64,000 bases of DNA from Chlamydiota bacterium (GTDB lineage: Bacteria > Chlamydiota > Chlamydiia > Chlamydiales > Rhabdochlamydiaceae). The notes under the pieces were generated by a model. It did no database searches, was not told the origin of the DNA, and worked only from the letters and a program-made list of their open reading frames with translations. The position numbers were made by a program, and so were the translations under genes. Position 1 is the stretch's first letter. Every line of letters begins with the position of its first letter. The stretch covers positions 372,001-436,000 of the forward strand of contig JAJFMD010000007.1 of assembly GCA_021772335.1 (NCBI GenBank), in the 5' to 3' direction. Shown piece by piece: positions 44,620-54,211 of the stretch.

Positions 44620-44669
44620 GTAGCCTTGGTTACGTGTAGTCAAGGCTACTTGTACCCATGGTTACAAGT
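44620..44669. promoter_or_regulatory. Paired palindromes between mntR and divergent gene
   Basis: Two inverted repeats sit side by side. The first has arms GTAGCCTTG and CAAGGCTAC (44620-44649, spacer 12). The second, at 44648-44669, is a 22-base palindrome with arms ACTTGTA and TACAAGT around CCATGG and one mismatched pair. GGTTAC followed by AGTCAAG also recurs as a direct repeat. Position between mntR and the divergent gene suggests operators for the DtxR/MntR-type regulator. Confidence 0.6.
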
Positions 44670-44777
44670 CAAGAGCTTTTGGAAAATGAGGTCTTCATGA
44701 TAGGGTTGGCTCCTTAACTTCTCTTTTTTCTCTTATGGGTTTTTGGAAAGAGATTAAAGTTCGATAGAGTGGTGTGG

Positions 44778-45194
44778 ATGACTGAGGAAAATAGAAGTGT
44801 TAATTTTCGTAGAGCGCGTGAGTTGCGCTCGCAGGAGGTTATAGAGGATTATACTGAGCTCATTGATGATTATGTGACTCTTCATGGTCAGGTGCGGATT
44901 CGAGACATTGCCAAAGTGATGGGTATTACACATGTGAGCGTGCTTAAGAGCTTAAAGCGGCTTGTTCGCGATGGTTATATTGAGAAAGAGAGCGATGAGA
45001 TCGCCTTAACTCCATTAGGAAAAAAAACAGCGGATGAAGCACGGGAAAAGCATCAGTTGCTCATCCAATTCTTTTTACATATCGGGATTCCTAAGGATGT
45101 TGTTGAAAGGGATGTTGAAGGATTGGAGCATTATATCAGTCCTGAGATGTCTCAGGGAATTCGCAGGTTTCTTGCTAAAAATTCACAAAAATAA
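44778..45194 (+). CDS. mntR: MntR-type (DtxR family) metal-dependent regulator
   Basis: The protein (about 138 residues) has a winged helix-turn-helix (RIRDIAKVMGITHVSVLKSL, KRLVRDGYI) and a dimerisation domain with metal-site residues in REKHQLLIQFFLHIGI and DVEGLEHYIS. It lacks the SH3-like third domain, which fits manganese regulator MntR. I chose the ATG at 44778; in-frame GTG codons lie just upstream. The divergent promoter has palindromes that suit autoregulation. Mn transporter genes are not seen in this window. Confidence 0.88.
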   Translation: MTEENRSVNFRRARELRSQEVIEDYTELIDDYVTLHGQVRIRDIAKVMGITHVSVLKSLKRLVRDGYIEKESDEIALTPLGKKTADEAREKHQLLIQFFLHIGIPKDVVERDVEGLEHYISPEMSQGIRRFLAKNSQK

Positions 45195-45205
45195 TCGATT
45201 TATAT

Positions 45206-45592
45206 TTAGCTAGCTAAGTAATCGTAGAGATCATGTTCGTCTATGATGAGCAAGCTATGGCGCTTATGGCAGATCTCTGAAGTTGTATCGATTAGCTCTC
45301 GATCACCAACGCCGGGCATGCAAATTGCTGATAGATTTTGAGGGAGTTTGCTTTGATCGCGAAGAAGATCAACTCCTTTCAGGTAGTCATTTCGACTAAA
45401 TCCTTCTTCGGAAACACGAAAGAAAATCAAATCTTGATCATACATTAGTGCTTGAACAGCAAACAGTAAGCCTTTGCTGTCTTCTGGAGGGTTACCAAAT
45501 CTATCTGCAAGTTCTTCAAGAGAATGACAAAAATGGGGCGTACAAAGTGCGCCTTTTTCTGCTTCGCCAAATAAGAAAAGAGAATGCCTCAC
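45206..45592 (-). CDS. Hypothetical protein, 128 aa
   Basis: I do not recognise this. The frame starts with GTG behind GAGGG. The protein is soluble, with alternating hydrophobic strands (SLFLFGEAEKGALC, DLIFFRVSEEGF, NLSAICMPGVGD, SLLIIDEHDLYDYL) that suggest a small alpha/beta fold. It converges with mntR 11 bases away and lies 65 bases downstream of the eno region on the opposite side. Coding quality looks good, so I keep it as real. Confidence 0.6.
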   Translation of the reverse strand: MRHSLFLFGEAEKGALCTPHFCHSLEELADRFGNPPEDSKGLLFAVQALMYDQDLIFFRVSEEGFSRNDYLKGVDLLRDQSKLPQNLSAICMPGVGDRELIDTTSEICHKRHSLLIIDEHDLYDYLAS

Positions 45593-45657
45593 ACAACCCT
45601 CAAATTGTGATACTATCTTTTCTTATAATAACTAAATTGAATTTTAAATAAAATAGT

Positions 45658-46947
45658 TTACTTTCTGTTTATATAAATTGCGATATTTTCTATTTCATCT
45701 TCAATTTCAATTAACCTGTTATATTTACAGACGCGGTCTGTGCGCGAAAGAGAACCGGTTTTGATTTGTCCGCTATTGACAGCGACTGCAAGATCGCTGA
45801 TGGTCGTGTCTTCTGTTTCTCCTGAGCGATGCGAAATAACTGTTGTATATCCACTACGCTTAGCAATTTCGATCGTTTGTAGAGCTTCTGTCAGCGTTCC
45901 AATCTGATTGAGCTTAATCAAAATAGAATTGGCGACGCCTTCCTCGATTCCTCTTCGCAGAAATTCTGGGTTGGTAACAAAGTTGTCATCACCAACAATT
46001 TGGATTTGATTACCGAGCTGTTCGGTCATATGTTTCCATCCTGCCCAGTCATTTTCATCGAGAGGATCTTCAATTGAATCAATTGGATATTTTTTACACA
46101 GCTCTCCTAGGTAAGCAACAAGCTCCTCTGCGCTTCGACTGAGGAAAGATTCTCCTAAAGCTTTTTTCTTCTTTTCAATATAAGTTTTGGAGTTTTTGTC
46201 GTAAAACTCTGATGCAGCGCAGTCTAAAGCGATTGTTATCTGCTCACCCGGTTTATATCCTGCCTTTTCAATTGCTTTAAGAATGTAATCCAGGGCTTCT
46301 TCATTAGAGCCTAAACGCGGAGCAAATCCTCCTTCGTCTCCAACTGCAATCACATGTCCGTCTTCTTTTAACAGACTCTTTAGAGAGTGAAAGATTTCTG
46401 CTCCCCATCTTACTGCTTCAGTAAAAGTTGGGGCTCCAATTGGCCGAATCATAAATTCTTGGAAATCGAGTAAATTATCACCATGAGCTCCGCCATTGAT
46501 AATGTTCATCATTGGCACAGGCATCCGTAAGCTGTAGCATCCTCCAATATAGCGATAAAGAGGCAGATTTAGTGCAGAGCTCGCTGCTTTAGCCATTGCA
46601 ATAGAAACGCCAAGAATTGCGTTGGCTCCAAGTCTGGCCTTATTTTTTGTGCCATCTGATTCTATCATCAACTGATCATTTTCACATTGATTGAACACTG
46701 ATTTTCCATGGAGCAAACTGTTGAGCTCTGTATTGACATGGTCTACGGCATTTAGTACGCCTTTCCCGTTGTAGCGCTTTTTATCGCCATCCCGTAGTTC
46801 AACTGCTTCGTGTTCTCCGGTTGATGCTCCTGAAGGAACTGCGGCTTTACCTATATGACCGCACTGCGTGCGGAGAGTGACTTGTAATGTTGGATTGCCT
46901 CTGGAATCTAATATTTCTAGGGCTTCGATTGATTCGATCGACGACAT
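45658..46947 (-). CDS. eno: Enolase
   Basis: The 429-residue glycolytic enzyme converts 2-phosphoglycerate to phosphoenolpyruvate. Motifs include the N-terminal [15 protein letters not shown], the mobile loop [22 protein letters not shown], the metal residue region [11 protein letters not shown] and VGDDNFVTN, the catalytic lysine in [13 protein letters not shown] and [10 protein letters not shown]. Length is standard. It starts 7 bases after rsgA's stop, behind GAGGT, forming a unit with rsgA and the SpoU methyltransferase. Confidence 0.98.
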   Translation of the reverse strand: MSSIESIEALEILDSRGNPTLQVTLRTQCGHIGKAAVPSGASTGEHEAVELRDGDKKRYNGKGVLNAVDHVNTELNSLLHGKSVFNQCENDQLMIESDGTKNKARLGANAILGVSIAMAKAASSALNLPLYRYIGGCYSLRMPVPMMNIINGGAHGDNLLDFQEFMIRPIGAPTFTEAVRWGAEIFHSLKSLLKEDGHVIAVGDEGGFAPRLGSNEEALDYILKAIEKAGYKPGEQITIALDCAASEFYDKNSKTYIEKKKKALGESFLSRSAEELVAYLGELCKKYPIDSIEDPLDENDWAGWKHMTEQLGNQIQIVGDDNFVTNPEFLRRGIEEGVANSILIKLNQIGTLTEALQTIEIAKRSGYTTVISHRSGETEDTTISDLAVAVNSGQIKTGSLSRTDRVCKYNRLIEIEDEIENIAIYINRK

Positions 46948-46954
46948 GGGTACC

Positions 46955-48028
46955 TCAGCGTTTACGATGCTCTTGATTTAATTCTTCCATTAAAGCGCAA
47001 TAAGAGCTGTAGCGCAAGGGAGAAATCTTATGAGTTTCTAAGGATTTGATCACAGCGCAGAGCGGCTCATGTAAATGCGTGCAATTCGGATAATGGCACT
47101 CACTGCTAATTTTATCGAGTTCTTGAAAATAGAGTCTTAGATCTTCTCTTTCTAGTTGCCAAATTCCAAAGCTTTTAATTCCTGGTGTATCGATGCAAAA
47201 TCCCCCTTCTTTTAAGGGCAATAAGTGTGCAGTGGTCGTCGTATGTGAACCTTTAAGAGTTTTTGAGACAACTTCACCTACCCTCAATTCGCTGCCGAGC
47301 AACTTATTGATCAACGATGATTTTCCAACGCCTGACTGTCCTGAGAAAACAGAAGCTTTATGATGCATGTATTCTTTAATCTCACTTAATCCCTCTTCGG
47401 TTTCTGCGCTTACCATTATCACCGGAATCTCAAGCAATCGATAGGTCTCTATCACTTTTTCAAAAAGGATCTTTTCTTCTTCGTTGTCTTTGAGTAAGTC
47501 AATTTTATTAATCACAATGACCGGCTGCATCTTTCCTTTTAATGCGGCAATGATATAGCGGTCGATTAGGAAGGGTTTAAGTGGAGGGGAGACGACAGAA
47601 CAGGTGATGAAAACCTGGTCAATATTGACTGCAATTAATTGTCGTTTTTTACGAGATAAGTTATCAGCGCGCGCCAAAATTGAGCTTCTTTCTTCTACAT
47701 AAGTAATCGCTCCCTCATCTCCAACAGGAATAAAGCGCACCCAGTCTCCGACGATAATCAAATTTTTCTGTATCGTACGCTCCTTTTTTAAGCGCCCTCG
47801 TAAACTACACAAATAGCTCTTTGAACCGTCATCGACAATGATTCCTTCAGCAAAAATTGCAAGTACCCGGCCACGCTGACCTTCTACTAAAACTTCTTGC
47901 TTCTTCTTTTGATCTGTTTTTTTGTATTTAGAGCGATCTGCTAATTGGGCGCGTTTGCGTTCTTTGCGCCCCGCTTTACGATCGCCTTCGTGAAATTCTT
48001 CTTCGAAATTTAGATGATTATCTTTCAT
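46955..48028 (-). CDS. rsgA: Ribosome small-subunit-dependent GTPase
   Basis: This 357-residue circularly permuted GTPase assists 30S maturation. An OB-fold (about residues 45-110) is followed by the permuted G domain with NKIDLL before the P-loop [12 protein letters not shown], then DTPGIK. A zinc site follows with C-H-C-type residues in [16 protein letters not shown]. The N-terminus is a basic extension of about 40 residues. It overlaps the methyltransferase by 4 bases (ATGA) and is upstream of eno. Confidence 0.95.
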   Translation of the reverse strand: MKDNHLNFEEEFHEGDRKAGRKERKRAQLADRSKYKKTDQKKKQEVLVEGQRGRVLAIFAEGIIVDDGSKSYLCSLRGRLKKERTIQKNLIIVGDWVRFIPVGDEGAITYVEERSSILARADNLSRKKRQLIAVNIDQVFITCSVVSPPLKPFLIDRYIIAALKGKMQPVIVINKIDLLKDNEEEKILFEKVIETYRLLEIPVIMVSAETEEGLSEIKEYMHHKASVFSGQSGVGKSSLINKLLGSELRVGEVVSKTLKGSHTTTTAHLLPLKEGGFCIDTPGIKSFGIWQLEREDLRLYFQELDKISSECHYPNCTHLHEPLCAVIKSLETHKISPLRYSSYCALMEELNQEHRKR

Positions 48029-48738
48029 TGTTTAAGCTGGTGCATAAGAATCGCTCCAGCAATAGCGACATTGAGCGATTCAACTTTAGAACTGATTGGA
48101 ATGGCAAGTAACTCTCCAAGTTGCTTTATCTTATCAGCAACTCCTTGCCCTTCATTGCCGAGAATAAGCAGGCAGCTCTTTTTCATCTCCTTCTTTTTTA
48201 TCTCGCTTCCTTTCCCATCAGCGACAAATACATGAAAATCGCTTTCCTCAATAAGCTCAATTAATCCATTTTCATCGATATAATCGTAGGGCAGCTGAAA
48301 ACTTGAGCCTCTTGCAGCTCTAATTGCTTTCTCATTAAATAAATCGCAGCATCCCGGCATTAAATAGATTCCTTCCCACCCCAAGGCTAAAGCTGTTCGA
48401 ACCAATGTCCCAAGGTTTCCTGGGTCGCTTACGCCATTTAATACGAGAATGTGATGCATTCTCTTCAAGCATGAAGGTTTAGGGATGTTGATTTCTGCAG
48501 CAACTTCCGGAGGAGATTCCAAGCCGGTGATTTTTTTCATGATTTGAGGGGTTATTAGGGTGTGATCTTCTCCTACTACGGTGTATATCTCGCTTATATG
48601 TCTTTTAAGCTCAGAGATTAATGGCTCTCCGCAGATAAGAGCCTTCCCCTGTTCTTCTCGATAGGAGCGTTTGGTGCGCAATTTCACAAGGTGCTTGACC
48701 AAAGGATGTTGAAGACTGACAAGTTCTTTTTTTAGCAT
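48025..48738 (-). CDS. SpoU/TrmH-family RNA methyltransferase
   Basis: The 237-residue SPOUT enzyme has an N-terminal substrate-binding domain (RTKRSYREEQGKALICGE) and a knotted domain with LNGVSDPGNLGTLVRTAL, LILGNEGQGV and PISSKVESLNVAIAGAILM, the three SpoU motifs. It probably 2'-O-methylates rRNA or tRNA; the target cannot be told. It is the first of a minus-strand set of three and divergent from secA. Confidence 0.93.
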   Translation of the reverse strand: MLKKELVSLQHPLVKHLVKLRTKRSYREEQGKALICGEPLISELKRHISEIYTVVGEDHTLITPQIMKKITGLESPPEVAAEINIPKPSCLKRMHHILVLNGVSDPGNLGTLVRTALALGWEGIYLMPGCCDLFNEKAIRAARGSSFQLPYDYIDENGLIELIEESDFHVFVADGKGSEIKKKEMKKSCLLILGNEGQGVADKIKQLGELLAIPISSKVESLNVAIAGAILMHQLKQ

Positions 48739-48901
48739 TCTTATAATTAATTTTTTAGAATTTATAATAGATTATCACAAAATCACAGAAATTGTACAAA
48801 GAATTGCACCAAATGCGAATTATTGCCGTTATTGAATAATTTCTAGACTTTTGGGTTAAATATGCCGGTAGTAAAATAAATTTTATACAGCAGATCTGTA
48901 A

Positions 48902-48931
48902 TTGTTCTTATATCGTTTCTTGTGGTACAAT
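48902..48931 (+). promoter_or_regulatory. Possible secA promoter
   Basis: TTGTTC and TACAAT are separated by 18 bases and end 38 bases before the secA start. The 231-base divergent region upstream holds no other feature I can support. The call is pattern-based only. Confidence 0.4.
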
Positions 48932-48969
48932 AAAGTTCTGTATTGCAGCAAAATAGGATTAGGATATCA

Positions 48970-51918
48970 ATGGCAAGTCTTGTAAAGAAAATTTTTGGTA
49001 CAGCACAAACGCGTAAAGTGAAGTGTTATCGTAAAATTGTTACGCAGATCAATAAGTGCGAAGCAGAGTATCAAAAACTTACCGATGAAGAACTAAAAGC
49101 TAAAACTGAAGAGTTTAAGCTAAGACTGGAGAAGGGTGAAACCCTCGATGATCTGCTGATTGAGGCCTATGCTGTTGTCAAAAATGCCTGCCGAAGATTG
49201 TGTGGACAAGAAGTTCATGTTTCAGGATATGACCAAAAATGGGATATGATTCCTTATGATGTTCAGATTCTTGGCGCTATTGCGATGCACCACGGTAATC
49301 TTGCAGAAATGCAAACAGGTGAAGGTAAAACGCTTACTGCTTCTCTCCCTTTGTATCTTAATGCTTTGTCTGGCAAGCCTGTTCACTTGGTTACGGTAAA
49401 TGACTATCTTGCTAAACGTGACTGCCAATGGATGGGCTCTATTTTTCGTTTTCTTGGTTTAACAACAAGTTCCCTTACCAATGATATTCCTCCGGGTGAG
49501 CGCCAGCCGGTTTATTTGGCAGACATCGTTTACGGAACTGCTTCAGAATTTGGTTTTGATTATTTGAGAGATAACTCGATGGCTCAGAGTAAAGAAGAGC
49601 AATGTCAGAGAGGCTATTTCTTTGCAATGATCGATGAAGTTGATTCGATCTTAATTGATGAAGCGCGTACTCCCTTGATTATTTCAGGTCCAGTCCCATC
49701 ATCTCGACAAATGTACGATATTCTTAAAGGAGATGTTGATCATGTTGTGCGTTTGCAGCGCGATCATTGTAATCGTTTAGCAACTAATGCGCGTAAAACA
49801 ATTGATCAGCTTCAAGGACAAGAAAAACTATCAAAGAAAGAGTCAGAATCGCTAAAGCAAGCATATCGTGATTTATGGCTTGTCAGTAAAGGAACGCCGC
49901 AAAATAAAGTGCTCAAACGGTTGAAAGAAGATCCCGATATTCGTTCAAGCATAGAGAAATGGGATACCTATTTTTATGCTGAGCCGAACAAACACGAAAG
50001 ATCCGAAACTCTTAGTGAGCTTTATATTATTGTTGATGAACGCGCAAATGAATATGAACTTACCGATCGTGGCATGCACGGATGGCTTTCTAAACGCGGT
50101 GAAGAAGAGGATGACAATGATTTTGTTATGCTTGACCTAGGCCATGAATACGCATTGATTGATGAGAATGAAGAGTATAGCGATCAAGATAAATTACAAA
50201 AAAAAGTTGAGTTGAGAGAGAAGGATGCAATGCGTAAAGAGCGCATGCACAATCTACGTCAGCTATTCCGCGGCCATCTTTTGATGGAATGCGATATTGA
50301 TTATATCATTGCAGAGAACAAAGTTGTCATCATCGATGAATTCACTGGGCGGCCTCAGCCAGGGCGTCGGTTTTCTGATGGTTTGCATCAGGCGATTGAG
50401 GCTAAAGAAGGGGTCCCAATTCAAAGTGAGACGCAGACTTATGCGACAATTACTTTGCAAAACTACTTTCGCTTGTATGAAAAATTATCGGGTATGACCG
50501 GTACAGCAATGACTGAAGCGAATGAATTTAAAGAAATCTATAATATTGATGTATTAGCAATCCCAACTCATAAAAAGTGTATAAGACAAGATTGTGATGA
50601 TGAAATTTACATGACAGAAAGAGAGAAATATACCGCTCTTATTAAAGAAGTGGAGGAGATTCATAAGAAAGGAGCTCCAATTTTGATCGGTACGGAATCT
50701 GTCGATATCTCAGAAAAGCTCTCTCGTATTTTAAAGCATCATAAGCTGCCTCATACTGTTTTGAATGCGAAGCAAAATGATAGTGAAGCAGAAATTATTG
50801 CTGAAGCAGGCCACAAGGGAGCGATTACACTAGCAACGAATATGGCGGGTAGAGGAACTGACATTAAACTCAAAGATGGTGTTCAGGATTTCGGAGGACT
50901 TCATGTGATTGCAACCTCACGCCACCAATCACGTCGCATTGATAGACAGCTGCGAGGTCGATCAGGTCGCCTTGGAGATCCCGGTTATTCGAAGTTTTTT
51001 GTTTCTTTTGAAGATTCTTTAATGCGTTTATTTACCTCTCCGCGCGTGACTGCTTTTCTTAAGCGATTTCGTCCTCCTGAAGGTGAAGCGATTAAGGCAA
51101 AAGCACTCAATCGCTCAATTGAAACTGCGCAAAAGCGTGTAGAACAACGTAATTATTCGATCCGCAAACACACACTTGAATACGATGATGTGATGAATAA
51201 ACAACGTGCTGAAATCTACTCTTTCCGCAACGATGTATTGCATTTTGAAGATCCTATGATTCTTGCTGAAGAGATTTTAGAAGGGGTCTGTTTTCAAATG
51301 GCTGAGAAATACTTTGTGAGTCGTTCTTCAGAAAGCAGTTGGAATCCAGAAGGATATAGACAGTGGTTAATGACCCATTTCCCTGTAACTTTTGAAGAGG
51401 GTGAGTTTGATTCTAAAGAACTTCCTTTAAATGAGATTCAAGAACTTGCAAGTACGAAGGTCATTGATGCATTTAAAAAGAAGATTGTGATTGAACAGAC
51501 CTCAGTTGAAGAAGTGCAAAAACTAATCCCTGAACACATGCAAAGCTCTCCTGCAGAAGAGGTTCTTAAATCTGTTGTTCGCAATGTATTAATTCGCAAT
51601 GTTGATCAACTATGGCAAGAGCATCTTCTGAATATTGATAATCTCCGTTCTGAGGTGAGTTTGCGGGTTGTTGGTCAAAAGGATCCTTTGATTGAGTTTA
51701 AACATGAAGCATTTCAGCTTTTTAGCGAACTGAGTATTGAGATCAAGCTGAATATTGCTCACGCTCTCTTTAAGTTTCAAATGGTTAAGCCGCCAGAAGA
51801 AACTTTAAATAAAAACTTAGAACAGAAGAAGAGTGTTCGTCATAAATCACCAAAAAGAGTGCCATTTAAGATGAGCTTAGCTGAACTGCCAGAAGAAGAA
51901 GTTCCTTCTAGTTCTTAA
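48970..51918 (+). CDS. secA: Preprotein translocase ATPase SecA
   Basis: The protein (982 residues) drives export of preproteins through SecYEG. It has MQTGEGKTLTA (Walker A), IDEVDSILIDEARTPL (Walker B), IDEFTGRPQPGRRFSDGLHQAIEAKE, the IGTESVDISE linker, and TNMAGRGTDIKL and RGRSGRLGDPG. About 180 residues between the DEAD-box region and VVIIDEFTG are longer than in E. coli, as in chlamydial SecA. The C-terminal zinc motif is missing; the protein ends in acidic and serine residues. I use the ATG at 48970, behind TAGGAT. The exported proteins listed here depend on it. Confidence 0.96.
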   Translation: MASLVKKIFGTAQTRKVKCYRKIVTQINKCEAEYQKLTDEELKAKTEEFKLRLEKGETLDDLLIEAYAVVKNACRRLCGQEVHVSGYDQKWDMIPYDVQILGAIAMHHGNLAEMQTGEGKTLTASLPLYLNALSGKPVHLVTVNDYLAKRDCQWMGSIFRFLGLTTSSLTNDIPPGERQPVYLADIVYGTASEFGFDYLRDNSMAQSKEEQCQRGYFFAMIDEVDSILIDEARTPLIISGPVPSSRQMYDILKGDVDHVVRLQRDHCNRLATNARKTIDQLQGQEKLSKKESESLKQAYRDLWLVSKGTPQNKVLKRLKEDPDIRSSIEKWDTYFYAEPNKHERSETLSELYIIVDERANEYELTDRGMHGWLSKRGEEEDDNDFVMLDLGHEYALIDENEEYSDQDKLQKKVELREKDAMRKERMHNLRQLFRGHLLMECDIDYIIAENKVVIIDEFTGRPQPGRRFSDGLHQAIEAKEGVPIQSETQTYATITLQNYFRLYEKLSGMTGTAMTEANEFKEIYNIDVLAIPTHKKCIRQDCDDEIYMTEREKYTALIKEVEEIHKKGAPILIGTESVDISEKLSRILKHHKLPHTVLNAKQNDSEAEIIAEAGHKGAITLATNMAGRGTDIKLKDGVQDFGGLHVIATSRHQSRRIDRQLRGRSGRLGDPGYSKFFVSFEDSLMRLFTSPRVTAFLKRFRPPEGEAIKAKALNRSIETAQKRVEQRNYSIRKHTLEYDDVMNKQRAEIYSFRNDVLHFEDPMILAEEILEGVCFQMAEKYFVSRSSESSWNPEGYRQWLMTHFPVTFEEGEFDSKELPLNEIQELASTKVIDAFKKKIVIEQTSVEEVQKLIPEHMQSSPAEEVLKSVVRNVLIRNVDQLWQEHLLNIDNLRSEVSLRVVGQKDPLIEFKHEAFQLFSELSIEIKLNIAHALFKFQMVKPPEETLNKNLEQKKSVRHKSPKRVPFKMSLAELPEEEVPSSS

Positions 51919-52492
51919 AAGAACGAACTTTTTTAAATCCTAAGAAAAGCAAAGGGCACGCTGCAATACAGTATATAAACCAGTAGCGTGCATCCCACTG
52001 CAAGGTAAGCTTTCCATTGGTTGAAAAAAGTAGTTGCAATAGACCGATGACAGCTAGATTAGCTCCTACAGAAAGAGCAGAAATTGTCCAAAAACTTTTT
52101 TTCACATCTTCAGAATCTTCTTCGATAGCATTTGACGCTTTCTTTTCTTTTACACGATATTCATCTTCATAAGTTTGATCAGCAGCTGTTTTTTCAAGAA
52201 TTTGACGTTGTTGGGAAAACGAAGAGGGTTGTGATAGAGCCTCATGAAGATCGCGATTAGAGGTGTTTTGAGTATGTAGATAGTCTGAGCTCTCATAGTC
52301 ATCGGAAGAATCCATACGTTCAAAATAACCATGGTTACTAGCGGAATAAGGTGGTTTATATAATGAAGAAAGACTGTCTTGTAGAGATTTATTTTCGAAA
52401 AGAGGACTGTTTTGTGGTGATTTGGACTTTTCCTCTTCGGACTGATGAGGGCGTTTAGAACGATCGGGAGTATAAGAGTTTGAAGAATCCAT
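51908..52492 (-). CDS. Candidate Inc-like protein with bilobed hydrophobic domain
   Basis: The 194-residue protein has a long Ser/Glu/Lys-rich disordered N-terminus without a signal peptide and a C-terminal pair of membrane segments (about 133-153 and 165-186) separated by a short loop. Type III-secreted chlamydial inclusion membrane (Inc) proteins have this bilobed arrangement, but many other small membrane proteins do too. Its 3' end overlaps the end of secA by 11 bases. I do not recognise a homologue. Confidence 0.55.
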   Translation of the reverse strand: MDSSNSYTPDRSKRPHQSEEEKSKSPQNSPLFENKSLQDSLSSLYKPPYSASNHGYFERMDSSDDYESSDYLHTQNTSNRDLHEALSQPSSFSQQRQILEKTAADQTYEDEYRVKEKKASNAIEEDSEDVKKSFWTISALSVGANLAVIGLLQLLFSTNGKLTLQWDARYWFIYCIAACPLLFLGFKKVRSFKN

Positions 52493-52807
52493 AATTATAA
52501 CCGTGTCAATTTTGAATAATTGTGCAAAAACCTTTGTATTGTGACAGTCGAATTCCGTTCCTTTTCAAGCCCTAAATCGTCTCTGACTATCTATTGGAAC
52601 AGGCTTCTTGGTCTCGCAAGCTCTGCTTTTTGCGGGATATTGTTGCATAACCCGTAATTTTCACTAACTTTTTTATAGTAGTTCTCGGTATAAAAAATCC
52701 AGAGGAGATTACTCAGAGGTAACGTAGCGTACTGGAAGGATCAATTTCCGTTTTTTGATTGATTAGGGTATAATTTATTCAAATGATTTTGTCATAAGAG
52801 GATAGAG
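52493..52807. other. 315-base divergent intergenic region
   Basis: This gap lies between the Inc-like gene and lpd. It contains a clear TATAAT at 52769-52774, about 35 bases before the lpd start, with only a weak -35. A 7-base hairpin with a 10-base loop is at 52613-52636 (CTCGCAA/TTGCGGG, one wobble pair), near a CGGG/CCCG repeat. I see no gene in it; the hairpins could belong to an unrecognised RNA or a decayed mobile-element end. Confidence 0.45.
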
Positions 52808-54208
52808 ATGAGCGAGCCTAAAAAATTTGATGTTGCTGTAATAGGAGCGGGACCCGGCGGCTATGTTGCGGCGATAAGAGCTGCACAAAGAGGTAGTCAT
52901 GTTGCTTTAATTGAACGGGAGTTCTTAGGAGGAGTTTGCCTCAATGTCGGCTGCATTCCAACTAAAACATTAATTTCAAATGCTCAGATTTACGAAAAAA
53001 TTTTGCATGCTGAAGAGTATGGAATCAAGGTTGGAGAGCTCTCCTTTGATTATTCTCAAATGAAAGAGCGTAAAGATCGCGTTGTTTCTTCGATTCGCAA
53101 TAGTTTGGAAGGACTACTTAAAGCGAATAAGATTGAGATCCTTCGTGGTCATGCAGAATTTCTCTCCCCTACTGAAGTTAAAATTAAGGGAGAAAACAAC
53201 TTAGTCATCTCTGTAGATAAGACGATTATTGCAACGGGTTCACAGCCGTTTGATGTTCCAGCCTTTCCTTGCGACCATGAAAGAATTTTTAATTCGAGTT
53301 CAATTTTGGAATGGAAAGAGTTGCCTAAGAAGTTAGCAATTATCGGTGGAGGATATATTGGTTGTGAATTTGCAAGCCTTTATGCTGAGTTTGGTGTAGA
53401 AGTTGTGATTCTTGAAGCATTGGATAGTATTGTTCAAACTCAAGGGAAAGATATTGCGCAAGTTTTAACAAAGGCATTTGAAAACAAGGGTATTCAAATT
53501 CGCTGTGGCGTTTTCGTTGAAGGGATCGTAAGAAATGGCGATGGTCTTAAGGTGAAATTGAAAGGTGGAGAAGAAGTTGATTGTGACGCTGCATTAGTTT
53601 CTGTTGGTCGAAAGATTGTTTCAGATCAACTCGGATTGGAGAAGGCCGGCGTGAAGACTGATGAAAGAGGCACAATCCTGGTCAATGACAAGATGGAAAC
53701 TAATGTTCCTGGGATTTATGCAATTGGTGATGTTACAGGACGTTTTATGCTTGCTCATGTTGCTTCACATCAAGGGATTATCGCAGCAACTAATGCAACG
53801 GGACAAGAATCTTATATGCATTATAATGCAGTTCCTGCAGTGATCTTTACTCAGCCGGAAATAGCAACTGTTGGGATGACCGTAGAGCAAGCTAAGGAAG
53901 CTGGATATGATGCAGTGCCTGGTCGTTTTCCATTTCAAGTCTTAGGCAAGTCAGTCGCGTCTCTTGATACAGAGGGTTTTGCTCAGATAGTTATCGATAA
54001 AAAAACTCAACAAATTTTAGGGGCCCAGGTTGTTGGTCATGAAGCATCGACTCTTATCGCAGAAATCGCTTTAGCGATCACCAATGAGTTGACACTAGAT
54101 TGTATTACTGAAACAATCCACGCTCATCCAACAGTTGCAGAGGCGTGGCTGGAAGCAGCTCTTATTGCTGGTGAAACACCTATCCACTTCCCACCAAAAA
54201 GGAGATAG
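52808..54208 (+). CDS. lpd: Dihydrolipoamide dehydrogenase
   Basis: The 466-residue FAD enzyme is the E3 subunit of pyruvate and 2-oxoglutarate dehydrogenase complexes. It has GAGPGGYVAAIRAAQ (FAD fold), the redox disulphide in GGVCLNVGCIPTKT, GGGYIGCEFAS (NAD fold), IYAIGDVTG and the C-terminal His-Glu pair in HAHPTVAEAW. A ribosome site AGAGGATAG precedes the ATG. It is followed three bases later by lipA. Confidence 0.97.
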   Translation: MSEPKKFDVAVIGAGPGGYVAAIRAAQRGSHVALIEREFLGGVCLNVGCIPTKTLISNAQIYEKILHAEEYGIKVGELSFDYSQMKERKDRVVSSIRNSLEGLLKANKIEILRGHAEFLSPTEVKIKGENNLVISVDKTIIATGSQPFDVPAFPCDHERIFNSSSILEWKELPKKLAIIGGGYIGCEFASLYAEFGVEVVILEALDSIVQTQGKDIAQVLTKAFENKGIQIRCGVFVEGIVRNGDGLKVKLKGGEEVDCDAALVSVGRKIVSDQLGLEKAGVKTDERGTILVNDKMETNVPGIYAIGDVTGRFMLAHVASHQGIIAATNATGQESYMHYNAVPAVIFTQPEIATVGMTVEQAKEAGYDAVPGRFPFQVLGKSVASLDTEGFAQIVIDKKTQQILGAQVVGHEASTLIAEIALAITNELTLDCITETIHAHPTVAEAWLEAALIAGETPIHFPPKRR

Positions 54209-54211
54209 AAA

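Noticed and set aside
52521-52660. A short peptide or RNA gene in the gap before lpd
   Set aside because: A 27-codon frame and two hairpins exist, but there is no ribosome site or known RNA pattern.
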